64,000 nt of DNA, from assembly GCF_011393335.1 (NCBI RefSeq), contig NZ_CP049865.1, positions 3,118,722 to 3,182,721 of the forward strand, written 5' to 3'. The position numbers and the translations under genes are program-made. The notes beneath the pieces were generated by a model. The model was not told the DNA's origin and searched no databases. It saw only the letters and a program-made list of their open reading frames with translations. The DNA comes from Propioniciclava coleopterorum. Lineage in GTDB: Bacteria > Actinomycetota > Actinomycetes > Propionibacteriales > Propionibacteriaceae. Below, in pieces: positions 35,968 through 46,941 of the stretch; within the stretch, counting starts at the first letter, position 1, and every line of letters starts with the position of its first letter.

Positions 35968-36198
35968 ATGCTCCCCTTCCTGGAGATCACGATCAACGGC
36001 TCGATCAACATGATCGGCTACGCGCTCGCGACCCTCGGCCCGGCCCTGGGTGTCGCCTGGATCTTCGCGTCCGTGATCAACGGCACCGCGCGCCAGCCCG
36101 AGGCCCGCGGCGCGATGATGGGCACCGCCTGGATCGGCTTCGCCGTGGTTGAGGCCCTGGCCATCATCGGTATCGCCCTGGCCTTCGTGCTGCAGTGA
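35968..36198 (+). CDS. atpE: ATP synthase subunit c
   Basis: 76 residues, two helices around the loop RQPEARG; proton-carrying Glu62 is in [11 protein letters not shown]. The first helix, [16 protein letters not shown], has fewer glycines than the usual GxGxGxG packing motif and a Trp at 31, which may affect ring packing or size. A good AAAGGA site precedes the ATG. The stop overlaps a GTG that could extend atpF. Confidence 0.95.
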   Translation: MLPFLEITINGSINMIGYALATLGPALGVAWIFASVINGTARQPEARGAMMGTAWIGFAVVEALAIIGIALAFVLQ

Positions 36199-36212
36199 TC
36201 TGGGGCACACCC

Positions 36213-36752
36213 ATGTTGCCCCTTCTTGAAGGCATCAACCTCGGGCCGCTCCTGCCGGAGCACCCCGAGGAACTGATCGTCGGCATCATCCTGTTCCTGA
36301 TCATCTGGTTCGTGGCGGCCAAGTTCGTCGTCCCGAAGTTCGAGGCGACCTACGCGGAGCGCACCGAGGAGATCCAGGGCGGGATCGAGAAGGCCGAAGC
36401 CGCCCAGGCCGAGGCAGCCGCCGCGCTGGAGGAGTACCGGGCCCAGCTCGCCTCCGCCCGCGAGGAGGCCTCGCGCATCCGTGAGGACGCGAAGTCCCAG
36501 GGCGCGGCCATCATCGCCGACATGCGCCAGCAGGCGACCGAGGAGAGCAGCCGACTGCTCTCCAACGCCAAGGCCCAGATCGAGGCCGAGCGCGCGACCG
36601 CGGTGACGCAGCTGCGTTCCGAGGTCGGTGGCCTGGCCACCACGCTCGCCGGTCGGATCATCGGCGAATCGCTGGACGACGACGAGCGCGCGGCCCGCAC
36701 GGTCGACCGCTTCATCGCCGACCTCGAAGCGCACCCGGCGGGTCAGGCATGA
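36213..36752 (+). CDS. atpF: ATP synthase subunit b
   Basis: 179 residues from ATG 36213: one N-terminal membrane helix (LIVGIILFLIIWFVAA), then a long Ala/Glu-rich coiled coil forming the peripheral stalk. GTG 36195 would add 6 residues and overlap the atpE stop (GTGA), but family alignment and GGGG upstream favour the ATG. Overlaps atpH by 4 bases. Confidence 0.93.
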   Translation: MLPLLEGINLGPLLPEHPEELIVGIILFLIIWFVAAKFVVPKFEATYAERTEEIQGGIEKAEAAQAEAAAALEEYRAQLASAREEASRIREDAKSQGAAIIADMRQQATEESSRLLSNAKAQIEAERATAVTQLRSEVGGLATTLAGRIIGESLDDDERAARTVDRFIADLEAHPAGQA

Positions 36753-37543
36753 GCGCCGCCGCCGAAGCCCGCCTGAAGGCGCTGGACGCGGTCGCGGACG
36801 CACAGCCCGCCTCCGCGGCGCTGGCCGACGACCTGTTCGCCGTGGCGGACGCCGTCGCGGGCCAGCCCGCCCTGCGCCGGGCGCTGACCGATCCGTCCAC
36901 TCCGGACGAAGCGCGCCAGGGCCTGGCCGAGGCGCTGCTGAGCTCCCGCGTGGGGGCGCCGGCAGTGGCCGTGGTGGGTCAGGCGGCACGCGCCCGCTGG
37001 AACAGCGCCGCGTCGTTCGTCGCCGCCCTCGAGCGGCAGGGCGTCCGCGCCCTGTTGCGGGTGGCGCAGGACGAGGGCCGCCTCGACCAGCTCGAGGACG
37101 AACTGTTCAAGGTCGAGCGCGCGGTGGACGCCCACCCGGAACTCCGCAGCGCCCTGGCCGACCGGCAGGCGCCGATCGAGGGGCGGCAGCAGCTGCTCAG
37201 CGACCTGATCGCCGGCAAGGTGCTCGCCCCCGTGGAGCAGTTGGCCCGCCGCGCCGTCGTGGCGCGCAAGCGGACCTTCGACCTCACCGTGGACAGCTAC
37301 CTCACCGCGGCCGCCGAACTGCGCGAACGCGCGGTGGCGACCGTGACGGTGGCGCGTCCGCTCACCGCGGAGCAGGAGCATCGGATGCTCGCGGCCCTCA
37401 CGGCGCAGATCGGTCGCCCCCTGACGCTGCGCGTCGTGGTCGACCCGCACGTGCTCGGCGGGGTCCGGGTCGTCGTCGGTGACGAGGTCATCGAGGGCAC
37501 CGTCTCCGGGCGCCTCCACGACGCCCGACGCAAGCTGGCCTGA
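36749..37543 (+). CDS. atpH: ATP synthase subunit delta
   Basis: 264 residues, longer than the about 180 of many bacteria but normal for actinobacteria outside the mycobacterial b-delta fusion. The C-terminal [20 protein letters not shown] is the delta signature. Connects the stalk to the F1 head. ATG overlaps the atpF stop by 4 bases; 52 bases follow before atpA. Confidence 0.95.
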   Translation: MSAAAEARLKALDAVADAQPASAALADDLFAVADAVAGQPALRRALTDPSTPDEARQGLAEALLSSRVGAPAVAVVGQAARARWNSAASFVAALERQGVRALLRVAQDEGRLDQLEDELFKVERAVDAHPELRSALADRQAPIEGRQQLLSDLIAGKVLAPVEQLARRAVVARKRTFDLTVDSYLTAAAELRERAVATVTVARPLTAEQEHRMLAALTAQIGRPLTLRVVVDPHVLGGVRVVVGDEVIEGTVSGRLHDARRKLA

Positions 37544-37595
37544 GGCCGGCACACAAGACATTGATCACCAAGCAGGCAAGCGAAGGACGCATCCC

Positions 37596-39227
37596 ATGGC
37601 GGAACTGACCATTCGTCCCGACGAGATTCGGGACGCTCTCGACCGGTTTGTCCAGAACTACACCCCGGACGCCTCCTCGCGCGAGGAGGTGGGCGTGGTC
37701 GTCACCTCCGGTGACGGCATCGCCAAGGTGGAGGGGCTGCCGTCGGCGATGGCCAACGAGCTGCTCGAGTTCGCCAACGGCACCCGCGGCATCGCGCTGA
37801 ACCTCGACGTCCGCGAGATCGGCGTCGTCGTCCTGGGCGACTCCGAGGGCATCGAGGAGGGCTCGACCGTCCGTCGCACCGGCGAGGTGCTCTCGGTCGC
37901 CGTCGGCGACGGCTACCTCGGCCGCACCGTCGACGCGATGGGCAACCCCATCGACGGCCTCGGCGAGATCACCGACCTGTCCGGCCGCCGCGCCCTGGAG
38001 CTGCAGGCCGCCGGCGTCATGGACCGCCAGGAGGTGCGCGAGCCCCTGCAGACCGGCATCAAGGCGATCGACGCCATGATCCCGATCGGCCGCGGCCAGC
38101 GTCAGCTCATCATCGGCGACCGCAAGACCGGCAAGACCGCCATCGCGATCGACACGATCATCAACCAGAAGGCGAACTGGGAGTCCGGCGACCCGACCAA
38201 GCAGGTGCGCTGCATCTACGTCGCGGTCGGCCAGAAGGGCTCCACGATCGCCGCGCTGCGCAAGACGCTGGAGGAGGCCGGCGCGATGGACTACACCACC
38301 ATCGTGCACGCCCCGGCGTCCGACCCCGCGGGCTTCAAGTACATCGCGCCCTACTCGGGCTCGGCCATCGGCCAGAACTGGATGTACGAGGGCAAGCACG
38401 TCCTCATCATCTTCGACGACCTGACCAAGCAGGCCGAGGCCTACCGCGCCATGTCGCTGCTGCTGCGCCGCCCGCCGGGCCGCGAGGCGTACCCCGGCGA
38501 CGTGTTCTACCTCCACTCCCGCCTGCTGGAGCGCTGCGCCAAGCTGTCGGACGAGTTGGGCGGCGGCTCGATGACCGGCCTGCCGATCATCGAGACGAAG
38601 GCCAACGACGTGTCGGCCTACATCCCGACCAACGTGATCTCGATCACCGACGGCCAGATCTTCCTGCAGTCCGACCTGTTCAACGCCAACCAGCGTCCCG
38701 CCATCGACGTCGGCATCTCGGTGTCCCGCGTCGGCGGCGCCGCCCAGATCAAGGCGATGAAGGGCGTGGCCGGCACCCTGAAGCTGAGCCTGGCCCAGTA
38801 CCGCGACATGCAGGCGTTCGCGATGTTCGCCTCCGACCTGGACGCCGCCTCGCGCCGTCAGCTCGACCGGGGCGCGCGCCTCACCGAGCTGCTGCGTCAG
38901 GGCCAGTACCAGCCGTTCCCGGTGCAGGAGCAGGTCGTCAGCGTGTGGGCCGGCACCAACGGCTACTTCGACGACGTGGCCGTGGACGACGTGCTCCGCT
39001 TCGAGGGCGAGCTGCTGGACCACCTGCGCCGCAACACCACGATCCTCACCACGATCGCCGAGACCCAGAAGTTCGACGACGACACGGCCCAGGCCGTCGC
39101 CGCCGAGATCAAGAAGGTCAAGGAGCAGTTCAACGCCGGCAAGGAGACCGTGGTCGGCGAGGCCCCGGCGCGGGCGCTGGGCGACGACGACGTGGACGCT
39201 GAGCAGATCGTCGTCAAGAAGGGCTGA
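37596..39227 (+). CDS. atpA: ATP synthase subunit alpha
   Basis: 543 residues. Non-catalytic nucleotide site [28 protein letters not shown] (alpha/beta signature) and the arginine-finger region SVSRVG are present. AGGACG region before ATG 37596. The frame is intact along its whole length, unlike atpD. Confidence 0.98.
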   Translation: MAELTIRPDEIRDALDRFVQNYTPDASSREEVGVVVTSGDGIAKVEGLPSAMANELLEFANGTRGIALNLDVREIGVVVLGDSEGIEEGSTVRRTGEVLSVAVGDGYLGRTVDAMGNPIDGLGEITDLSGRRALELQAAGVMDRQEVREPLQTGIKAIDAMIPIGRGQRQLIIGDRKTGKTAIAIDTIINQKANWESGDPTKQVRCIYVAVGQKGSTIAALRKTLEEAGAMDYTTIVHAPASDPAGFKYIAPYSGSAIGQNWMYEGKHVLIIFDDLTKQAEAYRAMSLLLRRPPGREAYPGDVFYLHSRLLERCAKLSDELGGGSMTGLPIIETKANDVSAYIPTNVISITDGQIFLQSDLFNANQRPAIDVGISVSRVGGAAQIKAMKGVAGTLKLSLAQYRDMQAFAMFASDLDAASRRQLDRGARLTELLRQGQYQPFPVQEQVVSVWAGTNGYFDDVAVDDVLRFEGELLDHLRRNTTILTTIAETQKFDDDTAQAVAAEIKKVKEQFNAGKETVVGEAPARALGDDDVDAEQIVVKKG

Positions 39228-39235
39228 GGCGGAGT

Positions 39236-40141
39236 ATGGCTTCGAGTCTGAGGGAGCTTCGGCAGCGACGTAAGTCGGTGTCGGCGACCATGAAGATCAC
39301 CAAGGCGATGGAACTCATCGCCGCCTCCAAGGTGATCCGCGCGCAGCAGACCGCCCAGCGGGCGCTGCCCTACACCCGCGAGCTGAACCGCGCGGTCTCG
39401 GCGCTGGCGACCCACGCCAGCGTCGAGCACCCGCTCACCACCCCGTCCAAGCAGGTGCGTCGGGCGGCGCTGCTGATCCTCACCTCGGATCGCGGCATGA
39501 ACGGCGCGTACAGCTCCAACGCCATCAAGGCCGCCGCGCGCATGCGCGTCCGGCTGGAGGAGCAGGGCGTCGAGGTCAAGCGCTACGCGGTGGGCCGCAA
39601 GATCATCAACTACTGCAACTTCCGCCAGCTCCCGATCACCCGGTCGTGGGAGGGCTTCAGTGACGCCCCGACGTACGCGAACGCGCAGGAGATCGCGGAC
39701 GCCCTCATCGAGGACTTCCTGACCCCGTACGAGGACGGCGGCGTCGACGAGATCCACGCGGTCTACACCCGCATGGAGTCCATGCTGACCCAGTCCCCGC
39801 GCGTCCGGCGGCTGCTGCCGCTGGAGGTCGTCTCGGGCGTCCACGAGATCGGCGAGCACGACATCGTGCCGCAGTACGAGTTCGAGCCCGACCCCGAAAC
39901 AGTGCTGGACGAGCTCATGCCGCTGTACGTGCGCAGCCGCGTCTGGTTCTACCTGCTGCAGTCCGCGGCGTCCCAGCTGGCCAGCCAGCAGCGGGCGATG
40001 AAGTCCGCCACGGACAACGCCAACCAGCTCATCGAAACCCTGACGCGCGAGGCGAACCAGGCGCGCCAGGCCGAAATCACCCAGGAAATCACCGAGATCG
40101 TCGGTGGCGCCAGCGCGCTCGCCGAGGCGAGCGCCGAGTAA
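39236..40141 (+). CDS. atpG: ATP synthase subunit gamma
   Basis: 301 residues, the rotating central shaft. N-terminal LRELRQRRKSVSATMKITKA and C-terminal MKSATDNANQLIETLTREAN helices are typical. GGAG sits 2 bases before ATG 39236, 8 bases after the atpA stop. Confidence 0.97.
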   Translation: MASSLRELRQRRKSVSATMKITKAMELIAASKVIRAQQTAQRALPYTRELNRAVSALATHASVEHPLTTPSKQVRRAALLILTSDRGMNGAYSSNAIKAAARMRVRLEEQGVEVKRYAVGRKIINYCNFRQLPITRSWEGFSDAPTYANAQEIADALIEDFLTPYEDGGVDEIHAVYTRMESMLTQSPRVRRLLPLEVVSGVHEIGEHDIVPQYEFEPDPETVLDELMPLYVRSRVWFYLLQSAASQLASQQRAMKSATDNANQLIETLTREANQARQAEITQEITEIVGGASALAEASAE

Positions 40142-40148
40142 AGGCTAG

Positions 40149-41617
<1,469 letters not shown>

Positions 41618-41619
41618 GC

Positions 41620-42039
41620 ATGGCGTTCGACAGCAGCCCGCTGCGGGTCGAGGTCGTAAGCGCCGACGGGCTCATCTGGCAGGGGGACGCCGTGTCGGTG
41701 GTCGCCCGCACCATGGAGGGCGACATCGGCATCATGGCGAACCACGAGCCGTTGCTCGCCATCCTGGTGCCGTCGGCGGCCGAGGTGCTCTCGGTCGACG
41801 GCAAGCGGGAGATCGTGGCCGTCGACGGCGGCTTCCTCTCGGTGTCGGACAACCACGTGTCCGTGCTGAGCAGCTACGCCCGCCTGGCGCACGAGATCTC
41901 GCTGCCCGAGGCGGAGCTGGAACTCGCCCGCGCGCAGAAGGCCCTCGAGGACGGCGACATCAGCACCGAGACGATGCAGCACGTCCACCGGGCCAGCGCC
42001 CAGGTGCGCGCCGCGAAGCGGGCCTCGGAGAAGCATTAG
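41620..42039 (+). CDS. atpC: ATP synthase subunit epsilon
   Basis: 139 residues. N-terminal beta sandwich (VEVVSADGLIWQGDAVSVVA, DIGIMANHEPLLAIL) and a C-terminal helical pair. Couples rotation to regulation of ATP hydrolysis. Starts 2 bases after atpD and ends the operon proper; DUF2550 follows after 17 bases. Confidence 0.96.
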   Translation: MAFDSSPLRVEVVSADGLIWQGDAVSVVARTMEGDIGIMANHEPLLAILVPSAAEVLSVDGKREIVAVDGGFLSVSDNHVSVLSSYARLAHEISLPEAELELARAQKALEDGDISTETMQHVHRASAQVRAAKRASEKH

Positions 42040-42056
42040 GGACGAGGCGGGGGAGC

Positions 42057-42506
42057 ATGCCGGATTGGTGGAGCTGGTCGGCCGGGTTGGCCGTCGTCCT
42101 GCTGATCTGCGTGCTCGCCCCCATCGCCTGGCTCCTGTTCCGCCGCATGTGGCTGTCCATGGGACACGGGCGGGTGTTCGCCTGCTCGCTGCAACGCACC
42201 CCGACCTCCGTGTGGAAGGTCGGGGTGGCTCGTTTCCACGCCGACACGTTCGAGTGGTACCGGGTGTTCAGCCTGTCGCTGCGCCCCAAGGTGACGTTCC
42301 GCCGGGACCAGACCGTGGTGCTCAAGGTCCATCCCGCCCACGGCGGCGAGGGCTCCGGCGTGTTCCCGGGCCACTCGATCGTGGAACTCGGCCCGCCGCT
42401 GGCGGGCCGCTCGCTGGCGATGGCGCGCCCGGACCTCACGGCCTTCACGAGCTGGACCGAGGCCAGCCCGCCCGGCATGAAGAACGGGCGCCTGCTCGGC
42501 TCCTAG
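42057..42506 (+). CDS. DUF2550 family membrane-anchored protein
   Basis: 149 residues: one N-terminal helix (LAVVLLICVLAPIAWLLF), then a soluble domain beginning MSMGHGRVFACSLQRTP. Matches the DUF2550 family that follows atpC in actinobacteria (Rv1312 type); function unknown. GGGGGAG before ATG 42057. Its stop codon TAG shares CTAG with the stop of the convergent adenosyltransferase gene. Confidence 0.85.
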   Translation: MPDWWSWSAGLAVVLLICVLAPIAWLLFRRMWLSMGHGRVFACSLQRTPTSVWKVGVARFHADTFEWYRVFSLSLRPKVTFRRDQTVVLKVHPAHGGEGSGVFPGHSIVELGPPLAGRSLAMARPDLTAFTSWTEASPPGMKNGRLLGS

Positions 42507-43165
42507 GCGTTCTCGGCCTGCGAGCGCCGGATGCGCGCGCGGTGCCGCTCGGCCCGCTCGCCGACAGGCTCCCGGTCCTTGCCGGGGATCCACAGCACGT
42601 CGTGACCGGTGTTGGCCACCCGCGCGAGGATGAACAGCAGGTCCGACAGCCGGTTGAGGTAGGTGATGGCCAGCGGGTTCAGCCCGCCGGGCTCCTCGCC
42701 GGCGCCCACGTCGAAGCCGTACTCCTGCGCGGCGGCCCACGCGGCGCGCTCGGCGCGGCGGACCACGGTGCGGGCGAGGTGCAGGTAACCGGCGCTCGGC
42801 GTCCCGCCGGGCAGGATGAAGCTGGCCAGGTCCGGCAGCCCCTCGGAGTACTCGTCGCACCAGGCCTCGAGGCGCTCGACGTTGGCGGCCGTGACCCGCA
42901 GCGGCTCCCACTTGGGCTCTGCGACCACCGGGTTGGACAGATCCGCGCCCACGTCGAACAGCTCGTTCTGGATGGCGCGCAGGGTCACGAGGATCGGCTG
43001 CGGCAGGGCCTCGAGCGCGGTCACGACGCCCAGGATGCTGTTCGCCTCGTCGACGTCGCCGTAGGCCGCGACGCGCGCGTCGGTCTTGCTCGTCAGGCTC
43101 ATGTCGGACAGCCGGGTCTGGCCGGCGTCACCGGTTCGGGTGTAGATGCGCGTCAAGTTGACCAT
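42503..43165 (-). CDS. PduO-type cob(I)alamin adenosyltransferase
   Basis: 220 residues. Makes adenosylcobalamin, cofactor of methylmalonyl-CoA mutase, fitting the epimerase gene at 48321. TRTGDAGQTRLSD (ATP-binding) near the N-terminus and RTVVRRAERAAW and YLNRLSDLLFILAR (substrate-binding signatures) further on. TAGGGT lies 6 bases before ATG 43165, a probable leaderless promoter, back to back with that of the cyclophilin gene. Confidence 0.92.
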   Translation of the reverse strand: MVNLTRIYTRTGDAGQTRLSDMSLTSKTDARVAAYGDVDEANSILGVVTALEALPQPILVTLRAIQNELFDVGADLSNPVVAEPKWEPLRVTAANVERLEAWCDEYSEGLPDLASFILPGGTPSAGYLHLARTVVRRAERAAWAAAQEYGFDVGAGEEPGGLNPLAITYLNRLSDLLFILARVANTGHDVLWIPGKDREPVGERAERHRARIRRSQAENA

Positions 43166-43171
43166 GCCCTC

Positions 43172-43181
43172 ACCCTAGTGT
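43172..43181. promoter_or_regulatory. Overlapping divergent -10 boxes
   Basis: TAGGGT on the minus strand (43177-43172) serves the adenosyltransferase, and TAGTGT on the plus strand (43176-43181) the cyclophilin. They share two bases, so the two promoters should compete for polymerase. Confidence 0.45.
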
Positions 43182-43193
43182 GAGGTGGGCAGG

Positions 43194-43853
43194 GTGAACC
43201 GACGCCTGCTCGCCCTGCTGCTCCTGCCCGTGCTGCTGGTGGCCGCGACCGGGTGCGCGCTGCGGCCCGTGAACCGGACGCCCGCCGCCGGGACCGTGAC
43301 GTGCGACTACCGGCCGGGCGGCACGCCCGCCAAGCCGGTGGACCCGCCCGCGTGGCAGGACGTCCCCGCGTCGGGCACCGAGCCGGTCACGTTCGACCTG
43401 GGGGATGTGAAGCTCCAGGGCGAGCTCGACCGGGGCGTCGCGCCGTGCACCGTGAACTCGTTCGCGAGCCTGGTCACCCAGGGCTTCTACACGGGCAGCG
43501 AGTGCCACCGGCTCTCGACCTCGGGGATCTTCATCCTGCAGTGCGGCGATCCGACGGGCACCGGCAGCGGGACGCCCGGGTACGTCTTCGACGACGAGGT
43601 GACCCCGGACACCACCTATCCCGCCGGCACGATCGCCATGGCCAACATGGGCCGCAACACCAACGGCAGCCAGTTCTTCTTCGTGTACGCGGACACGCCG
43701 CTGCCGCCGAACTACACCGTCTTCGGCCACCTCGACCAGGCCGCCACCGAGGCGGTGGCCGAGCGCGCCTTCCAGGGCCACGACGCGAGCAACCGGGACG
43801 GGACCGGGCGGCCGCTGGTCCCCACGGTGCTGCGCAGCGTCACGCTGGGCTGA
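43194..43853 (+). CDS. Lipoprotein cyclophilin-type peptidyl-prolyl isomerase
   Basis: 219 residues from GTG 43194, chosen for the GAGG site 8 bases upstream; GTG 43185 is the alternative. A signal peptide ends in lipobox ATGC (about residue 20), so it is membrane-anchored outside the cell. The cyclophilin domain has NSFASLVTQGFYTGSECHRL, TIAMANMGRNTNGSQFFF and FGHLDQAATEAV. Likely helps fold exported proteins. Two cysteines (APCTVN, ILQCGD) could form a disulfide. Confidence 0.9.
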   Translation: MNRRLLALLLLPVLLVAATGCALRPVNRTPAAGTVTCDYRPGGTPAKPVDPPAWQDVPASGTEPVTFDLGDVKLQGELDRGVAPCTVNSFASLVTQGFYTGSECHRLSTSGIFILQCGDPTGTGSGTPGYVFDDEVTPDTTYPAGTIAMANMGRNTNGSQFFFVYADTPLPPNYTVFGHLDQAATEAVAERAFQGHDASNRDGTGRPLVPTVLRSVTLG

Positions 43854-43856
43854 GCC

Positions 43857-44657
43857 TCAGCGTCCCAGGGCCGGGCGCAGCTGGTCCAGGAACGCCTGCA
43901 GGGTCGCCGCCACCGCCTGCGGTTGGTCGGCGTGCAGCCAGTGGCCCGCGTTCTTGATGGTCACCAGCCGGGTGCGCGGGAACAGGGCGCGCATGGCCGG
44001 GCCGTGCTCGTCGGTGACGTAGCCGGAGTCGGCGCCCCGCAGCCACAGCACCGGCCCCTGGAACGGCCCCCGCAGGCCGGCCGGCCAGCCGCTGATCTGG
44101 GGCAGGGACGCCGCCAGCAGGTCGAGGTTGGGCAGCCACCGCCAGCCCTCGGGGCGGGCGCGGTGCAGGTTCTGCAGCAGGAACGCCCGGACGCCGGCGT
44201 CCGGCACCGTCGCGGCGAGCAACCGGTCGGCGTCCTCGCGTGTGCGCACCTGGTCCAGCGGCAGGGTGCGCAGGCCGTTGACGAGGCGTCCGAACCCGTA
44301 GCCGTGCGAGGAGTCGTCGGGGGAGATGTCGGCGACCACGAGCGCGCGCACCAGGCTCGGGTGCCGCAACGCCAGCGCCATCGCGGTCTTGCCGCCCATG
44401 GAGTGCCCCAGGACGGTGATCGGCGTGCCGGCGGGCAGGTGTTCTCGCAGCGTCTCGGCGACGCGGTCGGCCCACTCGGCGTAGCCGAAGGACGCCGTCC
44501 AGGCGCTGCGGCCGTGGTTGGGCAGGTCGATCAGCAGGCCGGGATCCGTCGCGGAGACGGCCTTCGCCACGGTGGCGAGGTTCTTGCCCTGGCCGAGCAG
44601 GCCGTGCAGGTAGGCGATCCGGGGGACGCCCTGACCGATCTGCATGGTGTGCAGCAT
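43857..44657 (-). CDS. Alpha/beta hydrolase
   Basis: 266 residues. Nucleophile elbow GHSMGGKT with Ser, oxyanion region YLHGLLGQGKNLATVA and a late His in KNAGHWLHADQP complete the usual triad. Resembles YbfF-type esterases and meta-cleavage hydrolases; substrate unknown. ATG 44657 lies 2 bases after the upstream gene's stop. Confidence 0.85.
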   Translation of the reverse strand: MLHTMQIGQGVPRIAYLHGLLGQGKNLATVAKAVSATDPGLLIDLPNHGRSAWTASFGYAEWADRVAETLREHLPAGTPITVLGHSMGGKTAMALALRHPSLVRALVVADISPDDSSHGYGFGRLVNGLRTLPLDQVRTREDADRLLAATVPDAGVRAFLLQNLHRARPEGWRWLPNLDLLAASLPQISGWPAGLRGPFQGPVLWLRGADSGYVTDEHGPAMRALFPRTRLVTIKNAGHWLHADQPQAVAATLQAFLDQLRPALGR

Positions 44658-44659
44658 GC

Positions 44660-44932
44660 TCAGGCCCGCCTCGCCCAGCAGGCGCTGTGCCAGTGCCGGC
44701 GGTGGTCCACCCCGCTGCTGGCGCCGATGGGCGCGACGCTGGGCCACGCGACCAGGTGCGGGGCGCCCGCGGGGATCGACTGGTGGCAGCCGGGGCACAG
44801 GTAGTCCTTGACGGACCGGCCGGCGGGCATGGACTGGATCAGCCACGTGCCGTCGCGCTTGGCCTCGCTGCGGGCGAAGCTCGTCGACAGCGGCCGCGGG
44901 GGACGCAGGTGCTTCGAGGGTCGCTTGGCCAC
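44660..44932 (-). CDS. Small conserved actinobacterial protein with zinc-ribbon-like cysteines
   Basis: 90 residues from GTG 44932. The basic N-terminus (KRPSKHLRPPRPLS) precedes CPGCHQSIPAGAPHLVAWP and HRRHWHSACW, an HNH- or zinc-ribbon-like pattern of two Cys, several His and a last Cys. Databases often name relatives ATP/GTP-binding protein without clear support. It is divergent from nucS, and TAGGGT lies 7 bases before the start. Function unknown. Confidence 0.75.
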   Translation of the reverse strand: MAKRPSKHLRPPRPLSTSFARSEAKRDGTWLIQSMPAGRSVKDYLCPGCHQSIPAGAPHLVAWPSVAPIGASSGVDHRRHWHSACWARRA

Positions 44933-44949
44933 GTGCCCCACCCTAGAGG

Positions 44950-44956
44950 GTAGGGT
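44950..44956. promoter_or_regulatory. Leaderless -10 boxes between nucS and its divergent neighbour
   Basis: TAGGGT at 44951-44956 ends 6 bases before the nucS GTG; a TAGGGT on the minus strand (around 44944-44939) ends 7 bases before the GTG at 44932. Only 30 bases separate the two genes, leaving no room for leaders. Confidence 0.5.
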
Positions 44957-44962
44957 GGCGCG

Positions 44963-45658
44963 GTGCGTCTGATGATTGCCCGCTGCCAGGTCGACTACGC
45001 CGGACGACTGTCCGCCCACCTGCCGATGGCGACCCGACTGATCCTGCTCAAGGCCGACGGCTCGATCTCGATCCACGCCGACGACCGGGCCTACAAGCCG
45101 CTGAACTGGATGAACCCGCCCTGCACCCTCGTGATGCGGGACGCCGACCCGGACGCCGACGGCGAGGCCGACCTGGCCCAGGTCTGGGAGGTCGCCAACA
45201 AGGACGGCGACAAGCTCGTGATCTCGGTGGCCGAGGTGGTGCACGACTCCAGCCACGAGCTCGGCGTCGACCCGGGCCTGGTCAAGGACGGGGTGGAGGC
45301 GCACCTGCAGGCGCTGCTGGCCGAAAACCCCGCCACGTTCGGGGACGGCTGGGCGCTGGTGCGGCGCGAGTACATGACCGCGATCGGGCCGGTGGACATC
45401 CTGTTCCGGGACGCCGACGGCGCCCACGTGGCCGTCGAGGTGAAGCGCCGCGGCGAGATCGACGGCGTCGAGCAGCTGACCCGCTACCTGGACCTGCTGA
45501 ACGCCGACCCGCGGCTGCGTCCGGTCGCCGGGGTGTTCGCCGCGCAGCAGATCAAGCCGCAGGCCAAGGTGCTGGCGGCGGCCCGCGGGATCCGGTGCGT
45601 GACGGTCGACTACGACGCGCTGCGCGGCATCGACAACGCCGAGGACCGGCTGTTCTGA
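44963..45658 (+). CDS. nucS: Mismatch-specific endonuclease NucS/EndoMS
   Basis: 231 residues. Actinobacteria lacking MutS and MutL use NucS to cut mismatched DNA. N-terminal DNA-binding half, then a RecB-like nuclease domain with [26 protein letters not shown] and the Gln in [12 protein letters not shown] 44963 with the leaderless -10 upstream. Its place after atpC and the adenosyltransferase is conserved in actinobacteria. Confidence 0.93.
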   Translation: MRLMIARCQVDYAGRLSAHLPMATRLILLKADGSISIHADDRAYKPLNWMNPPCTLVMRDADPDADGEADLAQVWEVANKDGDKLVISVAEVVHDSSHELGVDPGLVKDGVEAHLQALLAENPATFGDGWALVRREYMTAIGPVDILFRDADGAHVAVEVKRRGEIDGVEQLTRYLDLLNADPRLRPVAGVFAAQQIKPQAKVLAAARGIRCVTVDYDALRGIDNAEDRLF

Positions 45659-45668
45659 GCCGGGACGC

Positions 45669-46941
45669 TCAGGCGCGGTCCAGCGCCGGCACCAGGACCT
45701 CCTGGTAGATCAGGAGCGCCGAGGCGACGGTGGGGATCGCGATCAGCGCGCCGGGGATGCCGAACAGGATGCCGCCCGACAGCGCCGCCAGGACGATCAG
45801 CGGGCCGGGCACGTTGACCGAGCGCTGGAAGATGCGCGGCTGGATGAGGTAGGCGTCCACCTGCTGGTAGATGAGGAAGAACGCGATCGTGATGATCGCC
45901 GCGGTCAGGTCCTTGATCGAGAACGCGATGAGGGCGACGATCAGCATCGAGATCGTGGGCCCGACCAGCGGGATGAACGCGAAGCCCGCCACGACGACGG
46001 CCAGCGCGAGCGAGTACTGGCCCAGCCCGATGATGTTGAGGAAGATGAACGCCGAGCCCGAGGCGAGCGCCACCACGATGAACAGCCCCGACATGTAGCC
46101 GCCGATCCGGCGGAAGACCTCGCCGGCGAGGTACTTCACGCGCGGGCGGCGCGAGGCGGGAGCCATCTGGTAGATGGTGTTCTTGATGCCGGGCAGGAAG
46201 GCGAGGAACCACAGCGTCAGGACCAGCGTGATGAACATGCTGAACAGGATGTTCGCGATCGCGACGCCGGCGCCGAGGATGCCGCCGAAGAGCCCGTCGA
46301 ACCAGGCCCCGGAGCTGAGGACCTGCGTGATCCGGGTGATGATCTCGAACTGCTCGTCGAGCTCGGCGACCACGGGGTTCTCCTTGAGCCCCTGGAGGTA
46401 GCTCGGCAGGCTGGACACCAGCCCGTTCACCTGCTCGATCAGCAGCGGGAGCACCGCCCAGGCGCCCAGTGCCAGGACCACCACCAGCGTGAGCGCGACG
46501 ATCACGACCGCCAGGCTGCGGGGGCGCCGCGGCGGACGAACCACTCGACCGCAGGGTTGAGCCCCAGCGCCAGGAACAGCGACAGGACGCCCATCAGCAC
46601 GATGCTCTGCAGGGCGGCGATCGCGGCCAGCATGCCGAAGGCCAGCAGCCCGCCCAGCGTCAGCAGGAAGCCGATCTGGAACGGGTTGCGGTACAGCAGG
46701 CTGGTCGGCGGCGGGGTGTCGTCGCCGGCCGGCTCGTGCGTGGGGTCCGGTGGGGTCACCTGCGAGCCGCGGCGCAGCCGCCGCCACCACCGCCGCGGGG
46801 GCTCGGACGCCGACGCGGCGCTCGCGGGGCCCGCCGGGACCCGCGGCCCCGAGGGGCCGTCCGGGGGGCGGGGGTGGTCCGCGCCTCCTCGGCCGGCGCC
46901 GCCTCGATCGCCGGCTCTGGGTCGGGGCTGGTGGAGGTCAC
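45669..46941 (-). CDS. AI-2E family transporter, two frame breaks
   Basis: About 424 residues after repair. GTG 46941 overlaps the DivIVA-like stop (GTGA). An acidic Pro/Ala-rich N-terminus reads to 46868, where one C is missing from a run at 46863-46868. SLLYRNPFQIGFLLTLGGLLA follows in a second frame to about 46526, where another base is missing (RRG should run on as RPRSLAVVIV). The remaining eight or so helices, with GFAFIPLVGPTISM and FQRSVNVPGPLIVLAALSGG, match the AI-2 exporter-like family. Substrate unknown. Confidence 0.85.
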
